Source: Nitrospira sp. (GTDB lineage Bacteria; Nitrospirota; Nitrospiria; Nitrospirales; Nitrospiraceae). From it: a stretch of DNA of 64,000 nt. The stretch spans positions 1 through 64,000 of the forward strand of contig JAEURX010000016.1 of assembly GCA_016788885.1 (NCBI GenBank). The letters are read 5' to 3'. The notes beneath the pieces were generated by a model. The model was not told where the DNA came from. It did not search any database and saw only the letters and a program-made list of their open reading frames with translations. The position numbers and the translations under genes were made by a program. Shown piece by piece: positions 27,271-35,973 of this stretch (the first letter of the stretch is position 1; every line of letters starts with the position of its first letter).

Positions 27271-28368
27271 ATGAAGGTAACGTTAGTCATCGCTGCGTTG
27301 TCCGCAGGCGGGGCAGAACGAGTCATTTCAACTATGGCTAATTTCTGGGCTCGCCGGGGCTGGCCCATCACGATCGTATCGTTTGATGACTGCAAGACCG
27401 TGCCATTCTTCGAACTTGCTCAGTCAGTGCGGCATTCTCCTCTTGGTCTGTTACAGGACTCGGCCGGTCTTATTGCTGGGATATGGAACAATATCCGACG
27501 AATTATGAGGTTGCGCCGGACGCTGGCGTGCACCAATTCAGACGCCATCATCAGCTTTGGCGAAAAGACAAACGTGACGACCTTGATCGCGACATGGGGC
27601 ATGCCAACGCGAGTCATCGTGTCGGAGCGTACTGATCCGCATATGCACGTGATTGGGCGAATATGGAGTGCATTACGCTGGTGCGTCTATGCCAGAGCCG
27701 ATCGCATCGTCGTTCAGAGTGCTGGTGCTCGAGAGTATTTTTTGCCCAACTTTCGGCGCACACTCACGATTATTCCGAATCCCGTTCCTGCCGTATCCAA
27801 CGTGCAACTCGTCCCGGAGGACCATTCTACTCGACGCGTCATTCTTGGGGTGGGACGCCTTTCCGCAGAAAAGGGTTTTGAGAATCTCTTATCTGCGTTC
27901 GCGCAGATTAGGCCTCAATATCCAGACTGGACCATGACCATTATCGGGGAAGGGCCGCAGCGACCTGCCTTGGAAGCACTACGCGAAACCCTCGGTCTTT
28001 CGAATTCTGTGTCTCTCCCCGGTCTTGACCCCACGCTCTGGGATCGCTCCAGCAGCGTGGGGCTATTTGTCCTCTGTTCGCATTTCGAGGGATTTCCCAA
28101 CGCATTGTGTGAAGCCATGGCTCATGGAATTCCGGTGATTGCCACGGACTGTCCGAGTGGTCCTCGTGAGATTATTGAACATGGGAAGAATGGATTGCTG
28201 GTGCCCCCTGCTGATGTACAGGCATTGGCCGATGCCATGGCGTCTCTGCTCTCGGATCCAGCTCGCAGGACCCACATGGGCCATTGCGCGACAGACATCA
28301 CGCAACGGTTTGGGCTGGAGAAGGTGATGAGGATGTGGGAGGATGTGCTCCCACGCACCAGGGATTAA
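27271..28368 (+). CDS. GT4 family glycosyltransferase
   Basis: 365 residues, group 1 GT-B enzyme of the type using UDP-GalNAc/GlcNAc-like donors (PglH/PglJ-like). MKVTLVIAALSAGGAERVIS opens the protein; VGRLSAEKGFENLLSAFAQI, then CSHFEGFPNALCEAMAHGIP (E-x7-E) and DCPSGPREII form the donor site; the DCPSGP sequence is typical of this subgroup. It follows the previous GT by 34 bases and ends immediately before a methyltransferase. Confidence 0.88.
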   Translation: MKVTLVIAALSAGGAERVISTMANFWARRGWPITIVSFDDCKTVPFFELAQSVRHSPLGLLQDSAGLIAGIWNNIRRIMRLRRTLACTNSDAIISFGEKTNVTTLIATWGMPTRVIVSERTDPHMHVIGRIWSALRWCVYARADRIVVQSAGAREYFLPNFRRTLTIIPNPVPAVSNVQLVPEDHSTRRVILGVGRLSAEKGFENLLSAFAQIRPQYPDWTMTIIGEGPQRPALEALRETLGLSNSVSLPGLDPTLWDRSSSVGLFVLCSHFEGFPNALCEAMAHGIPVIATDCPSGPREIIEHGKNGLLVPPADVQALADAMASLLSDPARRTHMGHCATDITQRFGLEKVMRMWEDVLPRTRD

Positions 28369-29214
28369 ATGCGGAGTATCATGACCCAACACGTTGAGGA
28401 AGTCCAAGCGGGACAACGCTTTGAGTTCGGCCGCAATTGGCGAAAATTTCTCGATGAGCTCAGTGAAGAGCGAATAAGTAGGGCTGAATATTCACTTCAG
28501 GAGATGTTAGGGATGAAAAGCCTCATTGGCTTTCGCGTCCTCGATATTGGATCAGGGAGTGGGCTATTTAGCTTGGCGGCAAGGAGGCTGGGGGCGTCCG
28601 TTCAATCGTTTGATTATGACCCTCAGTCTGTTGCATGCACGGCTGAACTCAAGCGGCGTTATTTTGAACATGATCAGCACTGGCGTATTGATGAGGGATC
28701 GATTCTGGATGAGGGGTACGTGCGTACGTTGGGGACGTTCAATGTCGTATATTCTTGGGGTGTACTGCACCATACGGGGCGGATGTGGCAGGCATTGGAG
28801 CATGCCGCGTCCTTAGTTGCGGAAAATGGGCAGCTCTTCATCGCGATCTATAACGATCAGGGCGGCGCAAGCCGTCGGTGGTTGTTGGTAAAGCGTCTCT
28901 ACAATTGGCTGCCCCGCTGGGCAAAGTTTGCGGTGTTATGGCCGTCATGTGTTCGCCTTTGGGGGCCCACCATTTTCCGTGATCTTCTGTCGGGCAACCC
29001 GTTTCGCACGTGGGTCAGCTATAAGCAGCAGCGAGGGATGTCGCCATGGCGCGATATCGTGGACTGGGTTGGTGGCTACCCATTCGAAGTGGCAAAACCG
29101 GAAGGCATGTTTGATTTTTTTTCTGCGAAGGGGTTCGTCCTGAAAAAATTAAAAACGTGTGGTGGCGGGCACGGCTGCAATGAGTTTGTATTTGAGCGTG
29201 CACGACGCTCCTGA
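28369..29214 (+). CDS. Class I SAM-dependent methyltransferase
   Basis: 281 residues. Motif I FRVLDIGSGSGLFSLAARRL, acidic SAM-ribose residue in VQSFDYDPQSV, motif IV YSWGVLHHTGRMWQALEHAA. A C-terminal extension of about 110 residues (KRLYNWLPRWAKFAVLW and WRDIVDWVGGYPFEVAKPEG) is shared with methyltransferases of surface-glycan clusters. ATG 28369 abuts the previous stop; ATG 28381 with GGAG at 28373-28376 is equally possible. Probably an O-methyltransferase for a sugar in the glycan. Confidence 0.83.
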   Translation: MRSIMTQHVEEVQAGQRFEFGRNWRKFLDELSEERISRAEYSLQEMLGMKSLIGFRVLDIGSGSGLFSLAARRLGASVQSFDYDPQSVACTAELKRRYFEHDQHWRIDEGSILDEGYVRTLGTFNVVYSWGVLHHTGRMWQALEHAASLVAENGQLFIAIYNDQGGASRRWLLVKRLYNWLPRWAKFAVLWPSCVRLWGPTIFRDLLSGNPFRTWVSYKQQRGMSPWRDIVDWVGGYPFEVAKPEGMFDFFSAKGFVLKKLKTCGGGHGCNEFVFERARRS

Positions 29215-29227
29215 AACCGCCCCTGTC

Positions 29228-30211
29228 ATGATGCGTCGTGTCGCCAAAACCCTATGGAATCGCTGGCCGCTAGTCAAGGCGGCGATTCTTGTCCTGGATG
29301 ATTTGAGATGGGGAATTCGACTGCGCCGCGGACAGATCGATACGGATTCCGGCGCGACCCACGCCTCTCTGCCTGATACGGAGTCCGTGCGATACATTGA
29401 AGAAGTCTTTGCCGCCTACAAAGAGTACGGCAAGATCGACACGTTTGTCGGGAGTGTTGCCGAAGTGGGGCCAGGAGACAATGCGGGCGTAGCCATGCTG
29501 ATGCGGCGTGATGGTTGCCGGCAGGTCGATCTCGTTGATCGGTTTGCAAGTCGACGTGAACATGCGAAGCAACAGCAAATCTATGACGCATTATCTGCCA
29601 AGTATCAACTGGAGTGGCTCAGGAACGGACGAAGTTGGAATGATCGGGAGTTGGCAGGGATTGTTCCCAAGATCGGTCAGTCGGCCGAACAACACTTTAA
29701 AGCCTGCGTCGGAAACCAGAGCCTGAAATATGATGTCATCGTCTCTCGTTCCGTATTGGAGCACCTGTATGATCCGCTGGGTGCGTTGGAACACATGGCG
29801 CTTAGCCTGAAGCCCGGTGGCCGGATGGTGCATAAGATTGATTTGCGCGACCATGGGCTATTCACGCCGCAGCACCACGAGCTCACATTCCTTCGCTTTC
29901 CTCACCGTCTGTACCAATTGATGACAAGAAATTCCGGACGGCCAAATCGCATTCTGTTTCATCGGTATCGAGAGGTATGCGAGCGGTTACGGTCTCAGCT
30001 TCACATCGAATACGCAGTGTACGTGACGCGCCTAACCGGTATTGGGGATATCGTGCCACATCAATTGTATGAGGATATTCCCGCTGTCATCTGGAAGCGG
30101 GCAGCAGAGCATGTCGACCAATATCGAGCCAAATGTTCCAGCGAGTTTCAATCCGTTGACAGTCGTGATCTCGCCATCGCGGGGATATTTCTGGTCATGA
30201 CGAGAGCGTGA
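29228..30211 (+). CDS. SAM-dependent methyltransferase-like protein
   Basis: About 327 residues. AEVGPGDNAGVAMLMRRDG is a variant motif I (GPGDN instead of GxGxG), QVDLVDRFASRREHAK follows strand 2, and YDVIVSRSVLEHLYDPLGAL is motif IV. The start used, ATG 29228, is 14 bases after the previous stop; the longer frame from 29159 would overlap that gene by 56 bases. Third methyltransferase in this island; substrate unknown. Confidence 0.75.
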   Translation: MMRRVAKTLWNRWPLVKAAILVLDDLRWGIRLRRGQIDTDSGATHASLPDTESVRYIEEVFAAYKEYGKIDTFVGSVAEVGPGDNAGVAMLMRRDGCRQVDLVDRFASRREHAKQQQIYDALSAKYQLEWLRNGRSWNDRELAGIVPKIGQSAEQHFKACVGNQSLKYDVIVSRSVLEHLYDPLGALEHMALSLKPGGRMVHKIDLRDHGLFTPQHHELTFLRFPHRLYQLMTRNSGRPNRILFHRYREVCERLRSQLHIEYAVYVTRLTGIGDIVPHQLYEDIPAVIWKRAAEHVDQYRAKCSSEFQSVDSRDLAIAGIFLVMTRA

Positions 30212-31371
30212 GTGCCTCACGAATGCCGTATCCTGCTCGAATTCTCTTTCTCGCCCGCTCTCTCAACTATGGTGGAAGTGAACGACAGTTGGTGGCGTTG
30301 GCCATTGGCCTTCATCAGGAAGGCCAGTCTGTGGCTGTTGCGACGTTTTATCCTGGCGGGCCATTTCAGCACTCACTTGAGTCGGCCGGGGTGTCCGTTT
30401 CCTCACTCGGAAAACATTCTCGGTGGGGTCTCGTGGGTTTTGCCTGGCGTCTGATCAGACTCGTCCGTAGAGTTCGGCCGAAAATTCTGCATGGGTATCT
30501 CGGTACGTCGAACATTCTTGCCGTATGCCTGAAGCCGTTTTGCCCTGGAATGAAAGTGATTTGGGGGGTACGTGCTTCGAACATGGAGCTGGAACGGTAT
30601 GGCTGGCTTGACCGACTGTTGTATTGGATCGAGTGCAGGTTATCGCAGTGTGCCGATGTCATTATCGTAAATTCTCATGTGGGTCTTGATTACGCAGTTA
30701 GTCATGGATTCCCTCGGGAGAAGATGGTAGTGATTGCCAACGGAATTGACACGGAGCGGTTTTATCCTGATCGTCACGCGCGTGCGCGCGTGCGGGCGAT
30801 GTGGGGGATTCGGGCCGAGGCGTACCTTATTGGTCTCGTGGGTCGATTGGATCCTATGAAGGGGCACATGACCTTCGTGCGTGCGGCGGCCGTATTGATG
30901 ACGCAGCGGCCGGATGTCCGATTTGTTTGTGTGGGTGATGGGCCAGAATTATATCAGCGAAGGCTAGTGGCTTTGACTGAGGAACTGGGACTGAAGGATC
31001 GGCTCCACTGGGTGCCCGCCAGTGAAAACATTGCGTCACTCTACAATGCATTTGATATCGCCACGAGTGCGTCCTACTACGGTGAAGGATTTTCAAACGC
31101 CATTGGCGAAGCGATGGCTTGTGGCATCCCCTGTGTGGTGACCGATGTGGGAGATGGGAAACTGATAGTTGGTGAGACGGGGAGCGTGGTTGCCGCGGGC
31201 GATCCAAAAGCGTTGGCCCTCGCATGGAAGAATATGTTGGCGATGGAGACTGCCGAGCGGGAGCGACAAGGGCAGTGCGCGCGCGCGCGGATCGTACAAA
31301 ACTTTAGCCTCGCTCGGCTTATCCAGTCTACGTCTCAAGTCTTTAACGCAGTCGAGCCACTCCGGCAGTAA
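30208..31371 (+). CDS. GT4 family glycosyltransferase
   Basis: 387 residues, GT-B. RILFLARSLNYGGSERQLVA is the N-terminal loop, VIANGIDTERFYPD links the domains, LVGRLDPMKGHMTFVRAA starts the donor domain and GEGFSNAIGEAMACGIPCVV is the E-x7-E motif. GTG 30208 overlaps the previous stop (GTGA). It is clearly related to the GT4 at 35974 (same GIPC.VTDVGD...GETG segment). The gene carries two runs of alternating purine-pyrimidine bases (30775-30794, 31275-31287). Confidence 0.88.
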   Translation: MSASRMPYPARILFLARSLNYGGSERQLVALAIGLHQEGQSVAVATFYPGGPFQHSLESAGVSVSSLGKHSRWGLVGFAWRLIRLVRRVRPKILHGYLGTSNILAVCLKPFCPGMKVIWGVRASNMELERYGWLDRLLYWIECRLSQCADVIIVNSHVGLDYAVSHGFPREKMVVIANGIDTERFYPDRHARARVRAMWGIRAEAYLIGLVGRLDPMKGHMTFVRAAAVLMTQRPDVRFVCVGDGPELYQRRLVALTEELGLKDRLHWVPASENIASLYNAFDIATSASYYGEGFSNAIGEAMACGIPCVVTDVGDGKLIVGETGSVVAAGDPKALALAWKNMLAMETAERERQGQCARARIVQNFSLARLIQSTSQVFNAVEPLRQ

Positions 31372-31384
31372 CGGACATGCCGTC

Positions 31385-32812
31385 ATGACAGGGTATAGGG
31401 ACGAGAAGAAGAAAACGGCGATTCGTGAACGGTTCGATCGCCTTGCCGAAGATCGAGAATATTGGCAGGGAAAGGGGAGTTATTACTATCAGGATCAGCA
31501 ACGCTACTATCGATTTCTCATTCCTGATGGATTACGGGTGCTGGAAATCGGGTGTGGCCTTGGGGATCTCTTAGCGGCGGTCAAACCGTCTCGTGGGCTT
31601 GGGATAGATGTTAGTGAAGTGATGGTGGCAGCGGCATCTCGTCGCCACCCGTCTCTCGAATTTCGTACGTGCGACGTCGACGCGCTGGACTTGGGTGAAA
31701 CATTTGACGTCATTATCCTGGCCGACGTATTGGGCCACTTCCTTGATGTGGAATCCGTGCTCAAACGATTGCGATCTGTGTGTACGTCCAAAACCAGAAT
31801 TGTCATCTCCTACTATAATTTTCTATGGGAGCCAGCGGTACGGTTCGCGGAAGCCTGTGGGTTAAAAATGCCTCAACAGGAACAGAGCTGGCTCTCGCCC
31901 AGAGACATCGATAATTTGCTGCACCTCGCCGACTTTGAGGTGGTGAAAGTAGAACAGCGACTGTTGATGCCGAAGTATGTTCCTGTCGTGTCCACCCTCC
32001 TGAATAGGTTTCTGGCATTCGTGCCTGGACTGAATCGACTCTGTCTGTCCCACTATGTTGTGGCTCGCATGCGAGGCCCGCGGCAAGCGGACGAGTATTC
32101 GACGACGATTGTGATTCCGTGCCGGAATGAACGGGGCAATATTGAGCCGGCCATAAGACGAATTCCTGCATTTGGAGGACCTCAGGAGATTCTGTTTGTC
32201 GATGGGCATTCGACGGATGACACGCCCGCCGAAATCACTCGCGTCATTGGCCAGTTTCCCGACAAGGATATCAAATTGCTGATTCAGGATGGGAAGGGAA
32301 AGGGCGATGCGGTTCGTAAAGGCTTTGCGCAGGCTAAGGGGGATATTGTGATGATCTTGGATGCAGACCTGACAATGCCTCCGGAAGACCTCCCGAAGTT
32401 TTACGATGCCATTGCGAGTGAGAAGGGAGAGTTCATTAATGGGTGTCGATTGGTGTACCCCATGGAAGGTGAAGCGATGCGGTTCCTCAATCTGCTCGGC
32501 AATAAGTTTTTCAGTATGGCGTTCTCGTGGTTATTGAACCAGCGGATCAAGGACACGCTTTGCGGCACCAAGGTGCTCTTCCGAACCGACTATGAGCGAA
32601 TTGCCGACAACCGAGCCTACTTTGGAGATTTCGATCCGTTCGGAGATTTTGATCTGTTGTTCGGAGCGTCAAAGCTCAACCTAAAGATGATCGAGGTTCC
32701 TATCCGATATCAGGATCGCACCTATGGAACCACCAACATCCGTCGATTTGCTCACGGATGGCTGCTTCTCAAGATGACGATCTATGGATTTTTCAGGCTG
32801 AAGGCCGTGTAA
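31385..32812 (+). CDS. Fusion: SAM methyltransferase + GT2 glycosyltransferase
   Basis: About 475 residues with two catalytic domains. Residues about 45-160 are a class I methyltransferase: LRVLEIGCGLGDLLAAVKPS (motif I) and FDVIILADVLGHFLDVESVL (motif IV). Residues about 238-475 are a DPM1-like GT2: TTIVIPCRNERGNIEPAIRR, ILFVDGHSTDDTPAEI, VMILDADLTMPPEDLPKFYD (DAD metal site) and DTLCGTKVLFRTDYERI with RYQDRTYGTTNI. ATG 31385 is used; the longer upstream frame lies inside the preceding GT4 gene. Neither domain looks truncated, and the two are in one frame. Possibly makes and methylates the same lipid-linked sugar. Confidence 0.88.
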   Translation: MTGYRDEKKKTAIRERFDRLAEDREYWQGKGSYYYQDQQRYYRFLIPDGLRVLEIGCGLGDLLAAVKPSRGLGIDVSEVMVAAASRRHPSLEFRTCDVDALDLGETFDVIILADVLGHFLDVESVLKRLRSVCTSKTRIVISYYNFLWEPAVRFAEACGLKMPQQEQSWLSPRDIDNLLHLADFEVVKVEQRLLMPKYVPVVSTLLNRFLAFVPGLNRLCLSHYVVARMRGPRQADEYSTTIVIPCRNERGNIEPAIRRIPAFGGPQEILFVDGHSTDDTPAEITRVIGQFPDKDIKLLIQDGKGKGDAVRKGFAQAKGDIVMILDADLTMPPEDLPKFYDAIASEKGEFINGCRLVYPMEGEAMRFLNLLGNKFFSMAFSWLLNQRIKDTLCGTKVLFRTDYERIADNRAYFGDFDPFGDFDLLFGASKLNLKMIEVPIRYQDRTYGTTNIRRFAHGWLLLKMTIYGFFRLKAV

Positions 32813-33537
32813 TGTCGGATGAGGTCTTGCGGCAGCATCATGCCGTCTGGGAACAGAAGCCGATATTACGACTGCTGTATACGGAATGGTATAAAGAGAT
32901 CACGTGGTGGCTTCAGCCGGGAAAAACTCTGGAGGTTGGCGGCGGGACGGGAAATTTAAAAGAGTTTTCCCAGGACGTTCTGTGCACGGATATTACCCGT
33001 CTCCCCTGGTTAGATGCCGTCACCGATGCGCAGTTCCTTCCGTTTTTGGCGAACAGTCTGGACAATATCGTTCTCTTTGACACGTTGCATCACATCGAAA
33101 ATGTCACACTGTTTCTAGACGAAGCGTTGCGTACACTTCGCCCGTACGGGCGCATCGTGATCATGGATCCCTATATTTCGTGGCTCTCGTGGCCGATCTA
33201 TCATTTTCTGCATCCGGAACCAGTCGATTTTTCCCATAACCCGCTTCACCTCCGAGCGACGCAGTGCGATCGCAAGCCGTTCGATGCCAACCAAGCGATT
33301 TCCACGCTGTTATTTGAGCGGTCGTACGACGAGTTTCGGGCCCACTATCCTCAGTTTGAGATGCGGCTTCGCCGGCGCATGGCCTTTTTCGCCTATCCGC
33401 TCAGTGGTGGGTTTGAGCATCCTTCACTCGTGCCGATGCGATGGGTACGGCCGCTTCTCAGAATAGAAAACGCGCTTAGCGTCCTGAGTCGATTTCTCGC
33501 CTTTCGAATATTGGTGGTGCTTGAAAAACAAGGGTGA
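32812..33537 (+). CDS. Class I SAM-dependent methyltransferase
   Basis: About 241 residues. LEVGGGTGNLKEFS is motif I, VLCTDITRLPWLDAVTDAQF holds the acidic residue and post-II region, IVLFDTLHHIENVTLFLDEA is motif IV, and RTLRPYGRIVIMDPYISWLS follows. ATG 32812 shares its A with the previous TAA; AAGG at 32801-32804 serves as ribosome site. The C-terminal half (PLSGGFEHPSLVPMRWVRPL) is like methyltransferases near polyprenyl-glycan genes. Substrate unknown. Confidence 0.84.
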   Translation: MSDEVLRQHHAVWEQKPILRLLYTEWYKEITWWLQPGKTLEVGGGTGNLKEFSQDVLCTDITRLPWLDAVTDAQFLPFLANSLDNIVLFDTLHHIENVTLFLDEALRTLRPYGRIVIMDPYISWLSWPIYHFLHPEPVDFSHNPLHLRATQCDRKPFDANQAISTLLFERSYDEFRAHYPQFEMRLRRRMAFFAYPLSGGFEHPSLVPMRWVRPLLRIENALSVLSRFLAFRILVVLEKQG

Positions 33538-33538
33538 C

Positions 33539-35410
33539 GTGCGCACAGACCGATCACTCTGGCTTGGATGGGTGCTCGTGTGTTGCGGGATCCTCGGAGC
33601 GGTCTGGTCGATAGTCCATGGTGCGCCTCAATTGAGGCAGGCCCTCAGAGAGCCTGTCATTCTTGGGCTCGACGAGCATCTGACGAATATTGAACCGAAG
33701 CAGATTTCCTGGTTACGCGAAAGCGCGGGGGGGCGATGGGGGCGTTACGGCTGGTACCTTGCTCCACATGAGCAAGGAAGCCTTCGGATTCAATTGCCAT
33801 TTTCCAAGGTGGGGATCCTCAAACTCCGTTTCTGGGCCTACAGTGCCGGCTCACTCATTGTTCGGGTTGAGGAAGGAACTCGGGTACATCAGATCTCTAC
33901 CGAAGAACTCGATAGTCGGCAGATTCGCATTCCTATCCAAGGTCCGACCGAGCTCACGCTTAGTGCATCCAACCAGATTTCGGAAGAGCAGCTTATTCTG
34001 GACCGGTTTTCCGCCACGTGGTCGGAGGAGGATGATCGACTTCCATCCTATATGCCCTTGGCGCTCGGGATTGCCGTGATGCTTGCGGGCGTGCTGGTGT
34101 TGAGACCACGCGGTGTTACCGTTGGCTGGCGCGAATGGGTCGCTGTGGCCGCCATCCTGGGCGCTACGCTTGTGGGGGCTGAAGAACGATGGCAGTTTCT
34201 CGATATGGCTCGCGGGCATCCGGTCGATTCCGATGTCGTGAGTTATATGGCCTATGCTCGCAGTTTTGATTGGTTTGCCACAGGACATGGCTTCTATTCG
34301 GGGTCCTTCGGCGAGCGAGAGCCACTCCATGTCGCCGGTTTGAATGTCTGGTTTCAATTGTGGGGTGATACTTTTCCAGCTATCCGACTCTACACAGTCA
34401 CGCAGTCGGTCCTTTTTATTGCCGCATGTGGAGTGTTTGTGTGGCAGGTAAGCGGTAAATGGTTTCTGGGGGCTGCAGCCTCCTGGGTGCTGGCCCTCAA
34501 TCAAGTTGTGGTGGAGGAGTCTGTGCGGGGACTGCGCACAGAAAGTATGACACTGTTATTGCTTGTGGCAATAAGCCTGTGGCTGCGAGCGAGAGGTTGG
34601 CGTGGGGCCGTGTTGTTGGGAACCGCCATTGGATCAATGGCTCTCTTGCAATCTCCGGCGATTACCATTGTGTCGGGGTTGCTTGGGGTGGGCTGGGCGG
34701 TGAATGTCTGGCGTGAACGATACGGGTACGAGGTGTTGCCGCCTAGCCAGTGGAAATTAGCGCACGTAGTTTTTGTCGGCGTGGTAGCGGTCGCCCTGTA
34801 CATTCCCCATACCTATGGGCTGTATACCGTCTATGGAGATCCCGCGAAGCCATCCAACGGATATGCACGATGGAATGCTAACTTCGAATTTCCTGAACGC
34901 ATAGGCACGCAGGGTTTTCCCACTGCAGCGGAGTTTGCCGCAAATCCATATGCCGGTCCTCGACTTACCTACGGTGAATATCTATTTGGCCTTCATAGTA
35001 TTCCGGCTCTTCTCAAGGGCCAGATCGTTGGGTGGATAGAATCTACGAGCTATATGAGCACGTCTGTCACCCCGCATGTAAAAGAGTACATTTTCCTGTT
35101 TCACGCGAGTGGAATGTCGGCAGTTCTTCGCCACATAACGGGTGTGGTGATAGTAGTTTTTGCTCTCTCGCTGTCGCTTACTGTCATTGGGTGGCTGGAT
35201 TTGTGGAGATGGCCGCAACTCTGGTGGGTCCCATTTCTCTCCCTCTGGGGGACATGGTATGCGGCGTTTCTCTACAGTGTGAGACTGGTGGAGCCTTTCA
35301 GACACACCGGGCACGTCTATCCAGTGCTGATTCTCTGTTTGCTATGGGGTAGCTACCGAGTGGTTCAGTGGATGCATACTTGGGTTTCAGCAATGGGAAC
35401 ACGTCTGTGA
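33539..35410 (+). CDS. Polytopic membrane protein, putative GT-C-type glycosyltransferase
   Basis: About 623 residues. One N-terminal membrane helix (LGWVLVCCGILGAVWSIV), then a roughly 125-residue periplasmic, beta-rich domain (GSLRIQLPFSKVGILKLRFW, ELTLSASNQISEEQL), then about ten helices. The first loop of the bundle has HPVDSDVVSYMAYARSFDWF followed by SFGEREPLHVAGL, matching the acidic catalytic loop and RPP/REP segment of GT39-like enzymes. GTG 33539 follows the previous stop by one base; TTG 33521 is an alternative. Probably attaches a sugar from a polyprenyl-phosphate donor; end of this operon, 563 bases before the next gene. Confidence 0.65.
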   Translation: MRTDRSLWLGWVLVCCGILGAVWSIVHGAPQLRQALREPVILGLDEHLTNIEPKQISWLRESAGGRWGRYGWYLAPHEQGSLRIQLPFSKVGILKLRFWAYSAGSLIVRVEEGTRVHQISTEELDSRQIRIPIQGPTELTLSASNQISEEQLILDRFSATWSEEDDRLPSYMPLALGIAVMLAGVLVLRPRGVTVGWREWVAVAAILGATLVGAEERWQFLDMARGHPVDSDVVSYMAYARSFDWFATGHGFYSGSFGEREPLHVAGLNVWFQLWGDTFPAIRLYTVTQSVLFIAACGVFVWQVSGKWFLGAAASWVLALNQVVVEESVRGLRTESMTLLLLVAISLWLRARGWRGAVLLGTAIGSMALLQSPAITIVSGLLGVGWAVNVWRERYGYEVLPPSQWKLAHVVFVGVVAVALYIPHTYGLYTVYGDPAKPSNGYARWNANFEFPERIGTQGFPTAAEFAANPYAGPRLTYGEYLFGLHSIPALLKGQIVGWIESTSYMSTSVTPHVKEYIFLFHASGMSAVLRHITGVVIVVFALSLSLTVIGWLDLWRWPQLWWVPFLSLWGTWYAAFLYSVRLVEPFRHTGHVYPVLILCLLWGSYRVVQWMHTWVSAMGTRL

Positions 35411-35973
35411 CGGAGGCTTTTGGGGATTCGGCTGTGGGTGAATAGGGACTGGTATGTCTTGTTTCACGGCGGCTGAAACCACTGAACGAGGAGGTCACCA
35501 CTCCGTGTGCCCTTCCAGCGCATGGGTATGTCAGTCAATTGCAGGCCAGCGGGAATACAAGCGCAGGATTTTCTGCCAGGCTCGGCTCACCCCACCCTCT
35601 CCAACATGTATCTCGAGATCAGGCCTGCCGATCTCGTGCTGGTTTTCTATCAAGCGGAAAGAGCGGATTCGGAGCAATTCGCAGTTCAGAGAGACCGTCG
35701 CTTCTCTCTACTTCCATGCTAAGCGCTGAGTGTGTATGATCGCAACGATAGGATCATGACTGTCAGAGTCTTTGCATCATGTTGGGCGTGGCATGTTTGT
35801 TTGCACTAGGCGTACTTTCCGTTGGCGTCAGTTAGATGATGGATTGACGGAGGGGCGATGATTTCCGAGCTTCCTAAGGATAGAGAGCCCGTGTTGTCAT
35901 AACGTTGCTCGTGTCGGCCCCTCTACTTCGTCAGGTACATCTCTTCCTCCGGTAACGTTCGCGGCTCCTCTCT
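35411..35973. other. 563-base intergenic region between glycan operons
   Basis: No frame here has family resemblance or a good ribosome site; the short frames at 35454-35729 overlap one another in three phases and look like chance. It contains a perfect inverted repeat (35614-35636, listed). I see no clear -35/-10 pair, although a promoter for the operon starting at 35974 would be expected in this space. Confidence 0.55.
35614..35636. repeat. Inverted repeat / possible hairpin
   Basis: CGAGATC at 35614-35620 pairs perfectly with GATCTCG at 35630-35636; the inner GGC and GCC could add three more pairs with one bulged A. No T-run follows directly (only TTTT at 35643-35646), so a terminator role is weak; a protein-binding operator is another reading. 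Confidence 0.35.

Noticed and set aside
35454-35729. Overlapping short frames as a small gene
   Set aside because: Three phases are open over the same bases and none has a ribosome site or recognisable protein features.
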